64,000 bases of DNA, from contig NZ_AKJN02000012.1 of NCBI RefSeq assembly GCF_000282315.2, forward strand, positions 1 to 64,000. The letters run 5' to 3'. The notes below the pieces were generated by a model, which saw nothing but the letters and a program-made list of their open reading frames with translations, did not search any database and was not told the DNA's origin. Within the stretch, counting starts at the first letter, position 1. The number at the start of each line of letters is the position of its first letter. This document shows, piece by piece, positions 53,936-63,080 of this stretch. The stretch comes from Pseudomonas sp. GM41(2012). Its GTDB lineage: Bacteria > Pseudomonadota > Gammaproteobacteria > Pseudomonadales > Pseudomonadaceae. The position numbers were made by a program, and so were the translations under genes.

Positions 53936-55573
53936 ATGGCGACGTGCGGCGAAGTATTGGTCAAGTTACTCGAAGATTACGGAGTTGAGCAGGTGTTCGG
54001 CATTCCCGGGGTTCACACCGTGGAGCTGTATCGCGGGCTGGCCCGTTCGAGCATCAACCACGTCACTCCACGTCACGAACAGGGCGCCGGTTTCATGGCC
54101 GACGGTTACGCTCGCACCAGCGGCAAACCGGGTGTGTGCTTCATCATCACCGGCCCTGGCATGACCAACATCACCACCGCCATGGGCCAGGCCTACGCCG
54201 ACTCTATCCCGATGCTGGTGATCTCCAGCGTGCAATCGCGCAGCCAGTTGGGCGGCGGTCGCGGCAAGCTGCACGAGCTGCCAAACCAGAGCGCATTGGT
54301 CGGCGGCGTTGCAGCGTTCTCCCACACCTTGATGTCGGCGGCTGAATTGCCGGGCGTCCTGGCTCGCGCTTTTGCGCTGTTCCAGGCCGGCCGTCCGCGT
54401 CCAGTGCATATCGAAATTCCGTTGGACGTGCTGGTCGAAGAGGCCGATGACCTGCTCGCCAGCGTACCGGTGAACATCGACCGCGCCGGTGCCTCGCCGA
54501 GCGCAATCAGCCGCATGACCGCGTTGCTGGCCGGTGCCAAGCGCCCACTGATTCTCGCCGGTGGCGGCGCCATCGATGCGGCCGCTGAATTGACTGAACT
54601 GGCCGAACTGCTGGACGCCCCGGTGGCCCTGACCATCAACGCCAAAGGCATGCTCGAATCCAATCACCCGTTGCTGATCGGCTCGACCCAAAGCCTGGTC
54701 GCGACTCGTGCTTTGGTGGCTGAAGCTGACGTGGTGTTGGCGATTGGCACCGAACTGGCCGAGACCGATTACGACGTGACCTTCGCCGGCGGTTTCGAGA
54801 TTCCAGGCGTGCTGCTGCGTGTGGACATCGACCCCGACCAGACCGTGCGCAACTACCCGCCGAAAGTCGCATTGGTAGCCGACTCGCGCAACGCCGCCCA
54901 AGCCTTGCTGAGCGAACTGTCCCACCACTCGCTGGCCGAGCGCCGTAACGATTGGGGCCAGGTCCGTGCCGCACGCTTGCGCGACGAACTGGCCGCCACC
55001 TGGGACGCGCCGACCCTGGCCCAGACCCGTTTCCTGGAAACCGTCTTGCACGAACTGCCAAACGCAGTCTTCGTTGGCGATTCGACCCAACCGGTGTACA
55101 CCGGCAACCTGACCTTCAACCCGGAACGCCCGCGTCGCTGGTTCAACTCGTCCACCGGTTACGGCACCCTCGGTTACGCCTTGCCGGCTGCCATCGGCGC
55201 CTGGCTCGGCGGTAGCGTTGAAAACGGCGCACGTCCTCCGGTGGTGTGCCTGATCGGCGACGGCGGCCTGCAATTTACCCTGCCGGAACTGGCCAGCGCC
55301 GTTGAAGCGCGCACGCCGGTGATCGTTCTGCTGTGGAATAACCAGGGCTACGAAGAGATCAAGAAATACATGGTCAACCGCGCCATCGAACCGGTCGGCG
55401 TCGACATCTACACCCCGGACTTCATCGGTGTGGCCAAGGCGCTGGGCTGTGCAGCCGAAGCCATCTGCGGTGTCGAGCAACTGCGCAGCGCACTGCGCGC
55501 CGCCACCGATCGCCAGGGTCCGACCCTGATTGAAATCGATCAGACTGTTTGGATGAAGGCGGTGTCGAAATGA
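53936..55573 (+). CDS. ThDP-dependent 2-keto-acid decarboxylase, AruI-like
   Basis: A 545-aa thiamine-diphosphate enzyme of the acetolactate-synthase fold. Activating Glu48 in RHEQGAGFMADGYAR, Rossmann domain with LAGGGA, and the ThDP motif GDGGLQFT... followed by NNQGYEE (about residues 440-470). It resembles 5-guanidino-2-oxopentanoate decarboxylase AruI, which turns 2-ketoarginine into 4-guanidinobutyraldehyde. The next gene is an aldehyde dehydrogenase, which fits such chemistry. There is no aruH aminotransferase nearby, so the identity of the keto acid is uncertain. Start ATG 53936; the open frame upstream is not supported. Confidence 0.88.
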   Translation: MATCGEVLVKLLEDYGVEQVFGIPGVHTVELYRGLARSSINHVTPRHEQGAGFMADGYARTSGKPGVCFIITGPGMTNITTAMGQAYADSIPMLVISSVQSRSQLGGGRGKLHELPNQSALVGGVAAFSHTLMSAAELPGVLARAFALFQAGRPRPVHIEIPLDVLVEEADDLLASVPVNIDRAGASPSAISRMTALLAGAKRPLILAGGGAIDAAAELTELAELLDAPVALTINAKGMLESNHPLLIGSTQSLVATRALVAEADVVLAIGTELAETDYDVTFAGGFEIPGVLLRVDIDPDQTVRNYPPKVALVADSRNAAQALLSELSHHSLAERRNDWGQVRAARLRDELAATWDAPTLAQTRFLETVLHELPNAVFVGDSTQPVYTGNLTFNPERPRRWFNSSTGYGTLGYALPAAIGAWLGGSVENGARPPVVCLIGDGGLQFTLPELASAVEARTPVIVLLWNNQGYEEIKKYMVNRAIEPVGVDIYTPDFIGVAKALGCAAEAICGVEQLRSALRAATDRQGPTLIEIDQTVWMKAVSK

Positions 55574-57018
55574 CTTTCCCTACGACTCTGGATGGCCTGT
55601 TCATCGACGGCCAATGGTCTGCCGGCAACGAACACCTGCGCGTAATCAACCCGGCCACCGAAGCCCTGTTGACCACCGTGAACGGCGGCGATGAACGCGC
55701 AGTCGAGCAAGCCGTTACTGCCGCAACCAACGCCTTCGCCGACTGGTCGAAAACCACCGGCGCCGAGCGCGGCGCGATCCTGCGCAAAATCGCTGCGGGC
55801 GTGCAGGCCGGTCGCGAACAGTTGATGCATTTGCAATCGAGCAACAACGGCAAGCCGCTGTTTGAAGCCGCCATCGATGTCGACGACGTGATCGCCACCT
55901 TCGAGTACTACGCAGGTTTAGCCGAAGGCCTCGATGCCAAGCAAGACAGTAACGTCGAGCTGCCAACCGACGACTTCAGCGCTCGTGTGCGCCGTGAGCC
56001 GTGCGGTGTGGTCGGCCTGATCGTGCCGTGGAACTTCCCGATGGTCACCACCGCCTGGAAACTCGCCCCGGCCCTGGCCGCCGGTTGCTGCGTGGTGCTC
56101 AAGCCGTCCGAAGTCACGCCGCTGCCGGAACTGGAACTGGCGACGATCATCGCCGAGGCCGGCCTGCCCAACGGCGTGTTCAACCTGGTCTGCGGCACTG
56201 GCCTGGCGGTCGGTGCGCCGTTGTCGGCCGACCCGCGCATCGCCAAGATTTCCTTCACCGGCAGCAACGCGGTCGGTGTTCAAGTCATGCAACGTGCCGC
56301 AGAAACCGTGAAGGGCGTGAGCCTGGAACTGGGCGGTAAATCCTCGCTGCTGGTGCTCAAAGACGCAGACATCGAACTGGCCGTGGAAGTGGCCTGTGGT
56401 GGCGGCTTCTTCAACGCCGGGCAGATGTGTTCGGCCACCAGCCGCGTGCTGGTCGCCGATGAACTGGCGGACGAATTCCTCACCCGTTTGAAGGCCCGCG
56501 CCGAAGCCATTCGCGTGGCCGACCCGTTCGACCCGAACGTGGAAATGGGCGCACTGGTCAATCAGGCGCAATACCAACGCGTGCTCGGTCACATCGATCG
56601 CGGTTTGAGTGCCGGCGCCAAACTGGTTTGCGGCGGCAATCGTCCGGCAGACCTGCCACGCGGTTATTTTTTGCAGCCGACAATTTTCACGGACGTGCCC
56701 CCAGGCAGTGCGCTGTGGTGTGAAGAGATTTTCGGCCCGGTGATCTGCGTGCGCAGTTTTGCCACCGAGGCCGAGGCGATTGCCCTGGCCAATGACAGCC
56801 AGTTCGGTCTGGTGGCCAGCGTGGTCACCCGCGACGCCGAAGCGGCAGATCGGGTCGCCAACGCCTTGCAGGCGGGGCTTGTGTGGATCAACGCGCCGCA
56901 AGTGATCTTCCCGCAGACCGCTTGGGGTGGCTACAAACAGAGCAGCATCGGTCGCGAATTGGGGCCGTGGGGCTTGCAGGCTTTCCAGGAAATCAAACAC
57001 GTGATTCGAGCGGTCTGA
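55570..57018 (+). CDS. NAD(P)-dependent aldehyde dehydrogenase
   Basis: A 482-aa aldehyde dehydrogenase with Asn155 (VPWNFPM), Glu254 (SLELGGKSS) and catalytic Cys287 (FFNAGQMCSATSR). It most resembles betaine- or aminobutyraldehyde-type enzymes. The start overlaps the decarboxylase stop as ATGA, so the two act in sequence: keto acid to aldehyde to acid. If the decarboxylase is AruI-like, the product would be 4-guanidinobutyrate; this is inference. Confidence 0.93.
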   Translation: MTFPTTLDGLFIDGQWSAGNEHLRVINPATEALLTTVNGGDERAVEQAVTAATNAFADWSKTTGAERGAILRKIAAGVQAGREQLMHLQSSNNGKPLFEAAIDVDDVIATFEYYAGLAEGLDAKQDSNVELPTDDFSARVRREPCGVVGLIVPWNFPMVTTAWKLAPALAAGCCVVLKPSEVTPLPELELATIIAEAGLPNGVFNLVCGTGLAVGAPLSADPRIAKISFTGSNAVGVQVMQRAAETVKGVSLELGGKSSLLVLKDADIELAVEVACGGGFFNAGQMCSATSRVLVADELADEFLTRLKARAEAIRVADPFDPNVEMGALVNQAQYQRVLGHIDRGLSAGAKLVCGGNRPADLPRGYFLQPTIFTDVPPGSALWCEEIFGPVICVRSFATEAEAIALANDSQFGLVASVVTRDAEAADRVANALQAGLVWINAPQVIFPQTAWGGYKQSSIGRELGPWGLQAFQEIKHVIRAV

Positions 57019-57034
57019 CGGCACGAAAAAGGTG

Positions 57035-57063
57035 AGCGCATGCCTCGTGATGAGGCATGCGCT
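57035..57063 (+). terminator. Hairpin after the aldehyde dehydrogenase gene
   Basis: A 12-bp perfect stem (57035-57046 with 57052-57063) without a clear T-run, 16 nt past the stop codon. It may attenuate transcription into the ABC genes or stabilise the mRNA. A second small hairpin (CCCCCG/CGGGGG, about 57144-57163) follows. Confidence 0.5.
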
Positions 57064-57235
57064 GGCGTCATGGCTTCAATGAGTTTTTATCGATAGTCAG
57101 GTGTTTTACACGACCTCAGGATGAACTCGCTGGCTCAGCCAAACCCCCGAAAATACGGGGGCTAATGCTGAATCGGTCGCGCGGATGCAACAGTTTCGAC
57201 CTGCCTTATACCTACAAAAACAAAGGGAGTCCGTA

Positions 57236-58339
57236 ATGGGCGAACATGATCTGAACAGACGTCAATTCATCAAGACCGTAGGCGTAGCCTCGGTGGCAGC
57301 GGCCGCCATGAGTTTGCCCTTCGTCAAGGCCAATGCCAGCGACACACGCTTCCAGGGTAAAACCCTGCGCTTGCTGACCTGGTCCGATGACACGGGCCTG
57401 GCCGCACTGCGTAACATCGCGGCAACCTTCGAAGACAAATACGGCTGCAAGGTCATCGCTGACCGCACTGGCAGCACCTCGGAAATGGTCGCCAAACTCA
57501 AGGCCGGCGGTGATCGTCCGCAGTACGACATCATCACCCTGGCAGGCGTCGGCGCCGAAGGTCTGGCCGCCGCCAACCTGCTGGAAAAACCCGACCTCAA
57601 CCGCATTCCCAACCTGGTCGACGTACCGGAGAAATACCGCACCGGCGCCAATGGCCACGGCATCGGTTACCTGCTCTGGTGCAACAGCCTGGTCTACAGC
57701 ACCCGCACCATCAAGGAAGCGCCGGACAGCTACGCGTCGCTGTGGGATCCCGAGCTGGCGCCGAACATCTTCCTGCCGCCGCCGAACTGGACCGAAGCGA
57801 TGGACCTGATCATCATCGCCGCCAAACTGGCCGGTGGTGACGAACACAACATCGAACCGGGCTTCAAGAAACTCGCCGAGCTGAAAAGTCGCGTAGTGAC
57901 CCTGGGTGAAAACCCGAACCAGATCGCCGAACTGTTCCGCACCGGCTCGCTGGACATGGGTGGCCTGTACGCTCCTGCGTTTTTCCCGAAACAGATCCGC
58001 GACCCGGCTTACGGTCTGGGTGCCACGTTCGGGATGAAGGAAGGTTTCTACACCGACCTGATGCTCTCGGTGATGCCGAAGAATCGTCCGGGCGATACCG
58101 ACCTGGCCTACGCCTTCATCAACCACTCTCTGGACCCACTGGTGCAGGGCAAGATGGCTGAGGACATCTACAACGGTCCGGTCAACGCCAAGGCGATCAT
58201 CTCCGCCGAAGCGCGCAAGAGCCCGTACATCCTCACGCCTGAGCAGATTGCCGAGAAGGCGATCATGCACGACAACGCCTTCCTGGCCTCCGTGCATGAC
58301 CAATGGATTCGTCGTTACACGGAAATCTTTTCTTCCTGA
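57236..58339 (+). CDS. ABC transporter substrate-binding protein (polyamine type), Tat signal
   Basis: A 367-aa periplasmic binding protein of the PotD/PotF cluster. The N-terminus NRRQFIKTVGVASVAAAA (residues about 7-24) is a twin-arginine signal, with cleavage plausible after VKANA. The mature part begins KTLRLLTWSDDTG, a typical strand for this family. Ligand could be a polyamine, guanidino compound or other amine. AGGGAG precedes the ATG. It is the first of four transporter genes downstream of the decarboxylase and dehydrogenase. Confidence 0.9.
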   Translation: MGEHDLNRRQFIKTVGVASVAAAAMSLPFVKANASDTRFQGKTLRLLTWSDDTGLAALRNIAATFEDKYGCKVIADRTGSTSEMVAKLKAGGDRPQYDIITLAGVGAEGLAAANLLEKPDLNRIPNLVDVPEKYRTGANGHGIGYLLWCNSLVYSTRTIKEAPDSYASLWDPELAPNIFLPPPNWTEAMDLIIIAAKLAGGDEHNIEPGFKKLAELKSRVVTLGENPNQIAELFRTGSLDMGGLYAPAFFPKQIRDPAYGLGATFGMKEGFYTDLMLSVMPKNRPGDTDLAYAFINHSLDPLVQGKMAEDIYNGPVNAKAIISAEARKSPYILTPEQIAEKAIMHDNAFLASVHDQWIRRYTEIFSS

Positions 58340-58369
58340 TCTGAATCGCCGGGAGGTTCTTCGAACCTC

Positions 58370-58435
58370 ATCGCGGGCAAGCCATGCTCCTACAGGTAAG
58401 GCGCTGCTCTTGTAGGAGCAAGGCTTGCCCGCGAT
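58370..58435. repeat. REP pair inside the ABC operon (family B)
   Basis: 25-nt arms (58370-58394 and 58411-58435; nearly perfect) with a 16-nt centre, located between the binding-protein gene and the first permease gene. Confidence 0.9.
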
Positions 58436-58482
58436 CGAGTGCGCAGCACTCGCCAAGATCTTCCATTGACGAGACCCTTGCT

Positions 58483-59391
58483 ATGGAACACCAACCTCTG
58501 ACTCATCCGGTCGTCGCCGCTCCAGTGCGCACCAATCGGGGTGTTTCGCCGACGACGCGTGCCTGGATTTTCCTCTCGCCGTCGATGCTGTTTCTGGGCG
58601 TACTGATCGCCGCCAGCCTGCTGGTACTGCGCATGAGCGTGGGCACCAAAGGCGCGGAATGGACCGGGTTCAGCCTGGCCAGTTACGCCCAACTGCTGGA
58701 ACCGTATTACCTCAAATCCTTGCTGCTGACCCTGCGTCTGGCGCTGATCAGCGCGGTGATCGCGGTTGTGTTGGCGATCCCGGTGGCCTACACCATGTCG
58801 CGGCTGACCTCACCGTTTGTGCGCCGGATCTTCCTCGCTGCGGTGCTGCTGCCATTGCTGGTCAACCTGTTGCTGCAAAGCTATGGCTGGCTGGTAATTC
58901 TTGGCCCGGGCGGGATGCTCAATCAGGCGCTGATGGGCCTGGGCCTGATCAAGCGTCCGATCATGCTGCTCTACAACCAGAACGGCGTACTGATGGGCCT
59001 GGTGCAAACCGCGTTCCCATTGGCCGTGCTGCCGATTGCCAGCGCCATGCGCGGCGTCGCCCGGACTTATGAAGAAGCCGCTGCAACCCTGGGCGCCAGC
59101 CGTTTTCAGGTGTTCCGCCAAGTGGTGCTGCCGATGAGCATGCCGGGGATCATTACCGGTGCGACGTTGGTATTCGCCTACAACGCCAGCAGCTTCGTGG
59201 TGCCATTGCTGCTCGGTGGCCGACGCGTGCCGATGCTGGCCGTGATGGTCCATGACCAGATCGCCCCGCTGATGAACTGGCCTGCCGCCTCCGCTGCCGG
59301 TGTGGTGCTGATTGTCACTACGCTCGCGATCATGACCTTGTCCGAATACATCACTGGCCGTCGTCGGCGCATGCTGGAGGCTTCCCAATGA
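58483..59391 (+). CDS. ABC transporter permease (PotB/PotH type)
   Basis: A 302-aa membrane protein with six helices and the binding-protein-dependent transport signature EEAAATLGASRFQVFRQVVL (about residues 198-217), which docks the ATPase. The polar first 25 residues precede helix 1. Start ATG 58483 and stop overlapping the next permease gene. Confidence 0.93.
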   Translation: MEHQPLTHPVVAAPVRTNRGVSPTTRAWIFLSPSMLFLGVLIAASLLVLRMSVGTKGAEWTGFSLASYAQLLEPYYLKSLLLTLRLALISAVIAVVLAIPVAYTMSRLTSPFVRRIFLAAVLLPLLVNLLLQSYGWLVILGPGGMLNQALMGLGLIKRPIMLLYNQNGVLMGLVQTAFPLAVLPIASAMRGVARTYEEAAATLGASRFQVFRQVVLPMSMPGIITGATLVFAYNASSFVVPLLLGGRRVPMLAVMVHDQIAPLMNWPAASAAGVVLIVTTLAIMTLSEYITGRRRRMLEASQ

Positions 59392-60236
59392 GCACCCTGA
59401 TCAAGAAACGTTATGGGCTGCTGCCCGGCGAGACCGGCAAGTTTGCCGGCATCCTCTCGGGCTTCATCCTGCTGCTGGCGGTGTTGCCGATCCTGACCAT
59501 GATCGTGATGTCGTTCAGCGGTGCGTCGAACCTCGACTTCCCGCCGAGCAGCTACAGCCTGCAATGGTACAAGGCCGCCTGGAACACCTTCGTGTCGCCG
59601 GATTCCAGCGATGTGCTGAGCCTCGGCAAAGCGATGACCACCAGCCTGATGGTGGCGTGCCTGACCATGGTGTTTGCGACGATTGTCGCGGTGCCGGCAG
59701 CCTATGCCCTGACCCGTTGCGAGTTCCGCGGCAAAGCCGTGGCGCTGCAACTGATGTCGCTGCCATTGGTGTTCCCGATGGTGGTGTTGGGGCTGGCGTT
59801 ATTGCTGGTGTTTGACAGCCTGCCTTTTCAAATCACAACGTCGCGACTGGTGATTGCCCACGTGATCCTGGCGCTGCCGTTCGTGGTGAAAAACTGCACC
59901 GCCGCGATGCTCTCCATCGGCAGCGAAGTCGAAGAAGCCGCGCAGATGCTTGGCGCTTCGCCGACCCGGGCGATTATCGATGTGGTGGTGCCGTTGATGA
60001 AGTCGGGGATTCTGGCGGGGATGCTGCTGGCGTTCATCGTCTCGTTCAACGAATTCACCGTGACCTACTTCCTCTACACCATCGACGTCATGACCGTGCC
60101 GATCTGGATGTACAGCCGCACCGTGTCTTCGCTCGACCCAACCGTATTTTCGTTTGCCGTGCTGATCGTGCTGATCGACTTCGTCCTGATCTGGGCGTTG
60201 GAGAAGCTGGTTGGTGAAGGTGGCGTTTCGTTCTGA
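59388..60236 (+). CDS. ABC transporter permease (PotC/PotI type)
   Basis: A 282-aa second permease with about six helices and the coupling-loop motif EEAAQMLGASPTRAIIDVVV (about residues 184-203). Start overlaps the first permease stop by 4 nt (ATGA), so the two are made together and form the membrane channel as a heterodimer. Confidence 0.93.
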   Translation: MSTLIKKRYGLLPGETGKFAGILSGFILLLAVLPILTMIVMSFSGASNLDFPPSSYSLQWYKAAWNTFVSPDSSDVLSLGKAMTTSLMVACLTMVFATIVAVPAAYALTRCEFRGKAVALQLMSLPLVFPMVVLGLALLLVFDSLPFQITTSRLVIAHVILALPFVVKNCTAAMLSIGSEVEEAAQMLGASPTRAIIDVVVPLMKSGILAGMLLAFIVSFNEFTVTYFLYTIDVMTVPIWMYSRTVSSLDPTVFSFAVLIVLIDFVLIWALEKLVGEGGVSF

Positions 60237-60251
60237 TTCTTGAGGTGCAAC

Positions 60252-61307
60252 ATGACTGGTCTGATTCTGGAAAACGTCGAGAAACATTACGGCTCGGCCT
60301 GCGCGGTAAAGGATGTAAACCTGCATTTGCCTGAGGGCAAACTGGTGTGTTTTCTCGGCCCTTCGGGCTGCGGTAAAACCACCTTGCTGCGAATGATTGC
60401 AGGGCTCGAAACCCTGAGCGGCGGCGAGATTCGCCTGGACGGTGAAGACATTGGCCACACGCCGGCGCATCAACGTAATTTCGGTATGGTGTTTCAATCC
60501 CTGGCGCTGTTCCCACACATGACGGTGGGGGAGAACATCGCCTATCCGCTGAAACTGCGTGGTGTCAGCAAGGCTGATCAGCAGGCGCGGGTGGTGGAGT
60601 TGCTCGAACTGATTCAGCTGAGCGAGATGATTGATCGCCCGGTGGCCAAACTCTCCGGTGGTCAACGTCAGCGCGTTGCGATTGCCCGGGCGATTGCCTC
60701 GCGGCCGAAAATCCTCCTGCTCGACGAACCGCTGTCGGCACTGGACGCCAAGCTGCGTGAATCGATGCAGGTGGAGATCCGTCAGCTGCAACAACGCTTG
60801 AACATCACCACCATCATGGTGACCCACGACCAGCGTGAAGCCATGACCATGGCGGATATCGTCGTGGTATTGGGTGAGCATCGGGTGCAGCAAGTGGGCA
60901 CGCCGATTGAGATTTATCGTCACCCGGCCAATGAATTTGTTGCGGACTTTATTGGCTCGGGCAATATTTTCCCGGCCACGGCGCTGGGCAACGGAAAGGT
61001 TGGGTTGCCGGGTGGCGATGCGCTGGAAGTGCCGATCTGCAGCAGCATTGTGGTCGGTGAGAAAGTGAAGATGCTAATTCGCCCTGAGGACCTGCAACTG
61101 TCGCATCCGCAGGCGACGGCGGGGAATCGGTTGCTCGGTAAGGTGACGTTCGTGCGTGATATTGGCGCGACGATTGAAACGACCGTGGAGTGTTCCGGGG
61201 TGTCGTTTACGGCGTTGAGTACGCCGTGTCAGGGGTTTGGGTTGAGCATTGGCAACCCGGTGTCGGTGACATTGCCGGCTGAGGCTTGCCGAGTACTCGG
61301 CGCCTGA
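60252..61307 (+). CDS. ABC transporter ATP-binding protein (PotA type)
   Basis: A 351-aa ATPase with Walker A GPSGCGKTT (residues 36-44), Q-loop FQSLALFPHMTVGENI, signature LSGGQRQRVAIARAIA, Walker B ILLLDEPLSALD and switch VTHDQREAMTMADI, plus a C-terminal TOBE domain (about 270-345) typical of polyamine/iron importers. Last gene of the operon, 15 nt after the permease; a REP pair follows. Confidence 0.94.
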   Translation: MTGLILENVEKHYGSACAVKDVNLHLPEGKLVCFLGPSGCGKTTLLRMIAGLETLSGGEIRLDGEDIGHTPAHQRNFGMVFQSLALFPHMTVGENIAYPLKLRGVSKADQQARVVELLELIQLSEMIDRPVAKLSGGQRQRVAIARAIASRPKILLLDEPLSALDAKLRESMQVEIRQLQQRLNITTIMVTHDQREAMTMADIVVVLGEHRVQQVGTPIEIYRHPANEFVADFIGSGNIFPATALGNGKVGLPGGDALEVPICSSIVVGEKVKMLIRPEDLQLSHPQATAGNRLLGKVTFVRDIGATIETTVECSGVSFTALSTPCQGFGLSIGNPVSVTLPAEACRVLGA

Positions 61308-61320
61308 AAACACCACCGTA

Positions 61321-61414
61321 CCTGTAGGAGCAAGGCTTGCCCGCGATGAACGATGACTGGGTGTAACTGATACACCGCATCAAGCCAATCGCGGGCAAGC
61401 CTTGCTCCTACAGG
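61321..61414. repeat. Palindromic repeat pair (family B)
   Basis: 27-nt perfect arms (61321-61347 and 61388-61414), same inner hairpin GGTGTAACTGATACACC as the copy at 19276-19369. Lies between the convergent ATPase and AraC genes. Confidence 0.9.
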
Positions 61415-61420
61415 GGGCTG

Positions 61421-62350
61421 TCAAACCGACAACCGCAACCGCGCCAAATCCCTTAACGGCGGAGCCCCAAACAATCGGCTGTACTCCCGGCTGAATTGCG
61501 AAGGACTTTCATACCCGACCCGATACCCCGCCGCCGAAGCCTCCAAGCCTTCCGCCAGCATCAACCGCCGCGCTTCTTGCAGGCGCAGTTGCTTCTGATA
61601 CTGCAACGGACTCATCGCCGTCATCGCCTTGAACCGGTGATGCAACGTCGACACACTCAGGTTCACTTCCTTCGCCAGATCATCGATGCGCAACGGCTGT
61701 TCATAGTTGCCGTTGAGCCATTTGATCGCCTGGCTGATGCGATGGCTCTGGCTGTTGGCGATAGCGATTTCGTACAGCCGATGGCCCTGCTGACTGCGCA
61801 ACAACCGATACAGAATCTCCCGGCGAATCAGCGGCGCGAGCATGGCGATGTCTTTTGGTGTGTCCAGCAAACGTGCCAGACGCAACACCGCATCGAGCAT
61901 CGCGGTGTCGATCCGTTCGACATACAAGCCGCGTCCCGTCGGCCGGGTGGGCACACCGAGAGGACCGGCATCGGCAATCAGCGCGGAGATTTCCGCCGGG
62001 TCGATATCCAGCCGTACCGCGAGGATTGGTTCTTCAGACGTGACGTTCACCACTCGTCCGCTCAATGGCATTGAGACGGAGACCACCAGGTAATTCAGCG
62101 GATCGTAATTGAAGTATTCATCGGCCAGCCTGACCTCTTTACGGCCCTGCGCCATGATGCACAGCGCAGGTTGCGCCAGTACCGGGGCAAACTCATGGGA
62201 CTGGCTATGGCGAGACATGAAGAGCGAGCCGACGGCAGTGGCATAAGTGCCATCCTCCGCCGTGTTATGGCGAATGATAGCGGCCAGTTCCGCGCGCTGT
62301 TTCTCCATGTCGGCGTCCAGCGGGGCTTGAAAATGATCGAGCGACGACAT
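61421..62350 (-). CDS. AraC-family regulator
   Basis: A 309-aa regulator with an AraC_N-type N-terminal arm (LFMSRHSQSHEFAPVLAQPA; IMAQGRKEVRL, about residues 43-80) and a C-terminal double HTH (IDDLAKEVNLSVSTLHHRFK; AAGYRVGYESPSQFSREYSR). Such AraC_N proteins often control oxidoreductase or aldehyde-metabolism genes. I take ATG 62350, with GAGG 9 nt upstream; ATG 62359 is an alternative. Its target is uncertain: the monooxygenase-like gene divergent to it is the nearest candidate. Confidence 0.9.
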   Translation of the reverse strand: MSSLDHFQAPLDADMEKQRAELAAIIRHNTAEDGTYATAVGSLFMSRHSQSHEFAPVLAQPALCIMAQGRKEVRLADEYFNYDPLNYLVVSVSMPLSGRVVNVTSEEPILAVRLDIDPAEISALIADAGPLGVPTRPTGRGLYVERIDTAMLDAVLRLARLLDTPKDIAMLAPLIRREILYRLLRSQQGHRLYEIAIANSQSHRISQAIKWLNGNYEQPLRIDDLAKEVNLSVSTLHHRFKAMTAMSPLQYQKQLRLQEARRLMLAEGLEASAAGYRVGYESPSQFSREYSRLFGAPPLRDLARLRLSV

Positions 62351-62685
62351 GCAAGGCATCCTCGGTGGGGCGTCAGTAATGAGGTGAGCTTAAGTTTGTG
62401 CAAGACGAAGCGGTAGACACATCCTGCCTCAACCTTGCCTGATTCTGCACAGAGTGGATTAACGGCGCCTCTATGACAGGCCAACCCAAGGAAAACTTGC
62501 TTGAAAGCCCTGTTTCATTGGCACCAAAGCTTTAACAGGTTGTTACAGGCTTTTCGAGAAGCCGCGCAGGATTGTGCAATAAGCCGGCAGGAATCGACTA
62601 ACCGCGCTTCCACCGGCGCGCTTAACCTTGGATCCTGTCGCAGCCCGTCCCACGGCTGCCACTCGAGTACTTGGGAGGGTTGAAC
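62351..62685. other. Divergent intergenic region
   Basis: This 335-nt gap separates the AraC gene and the monooxygenase-like gene. It should contain both promoters and perhaps the AraC operator. I see no gene, repeat or convincing hairpin apart from a short CGCGC...GCGCG element near 62605-62623. Confidence 0.6.
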
Positions 62686-63039
62686 ATGTCTACGCAGATC
62701 CCCGTCAGTCATATGGCCTTTGTCCGCGCCCGCGCCGGGCGTTCGACGGAACTCGGTGCGCGCCTCAGCGCCTTGATCGAGCCGTCCCGCAGCGCACCGG
62801 GTTGCCTGAGCTTTGCCTTGCAGCATTCGCAATGCGATCCGGAGTTGTGGCTGGTGTCCGGCTTCTGGATGAACCAGCAGGCGATGACCGCTTACTTCAG
62901 CACCCCGGCCATGCAGATTTTTGCCGGGTTGGTGCAAGACCTGGTGGTCAACAGCCTGGATTTTCATACCTTCAAGGACGTGTCGGCTGCCCAGGCGCAG
63001 GGGCAGTCCCAGTCGTGGGTACACAAAATGGCGGGTTGA
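62686..63039 (+). CDS. Antibiotic-biosynthesis-monooxygenase (ABM) domain protein
   Basis: A 117-aa dimeric alpha-beta-barrel protein of the ABM/quinol-monooxygenase type: SHMAFVRARAGRSTELGARL, then PGCLSFALQHSQCDPELWLV and FWMNQQAMTAYFSTPAMQIF. Members degrade or modify quinones, haem or reactive carbonyls, so the substrate here is open. GGGAGGG precedes the ATG at 62686. Transcribed toward the 76-aa gene, 41 nt away. Confidence 0.88.
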   Translation: MSTQIPVSHMAFVRARAGRSTELGARLSALIEPSRSAPGCLSFALQHSQCDPELWLVSGFWMNQQAMTAYFSTPAMQIFAGLVQDLVVNSLDFHTFKDVSAAQAQGQSQSWVHKMAG

Positions 63040-63080
63040 GGGTTTAATGGCTCAATTCTCCATTCAGCAGGATCCGCGAC

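Noticed and set aside
53966..55480. A 504-codon open frame opposite the AruI-like gene
   Set aside because: Antisense to a complete ThDP enzyme with all motifs; no independent support.
57144..57163. Rho-independent terminator between dehydrogenase and binding-protein genes
   Set aside because: The CCCCCG/CGGGGG hairpin is short and has no T-run on either strand, so termination is not supported.
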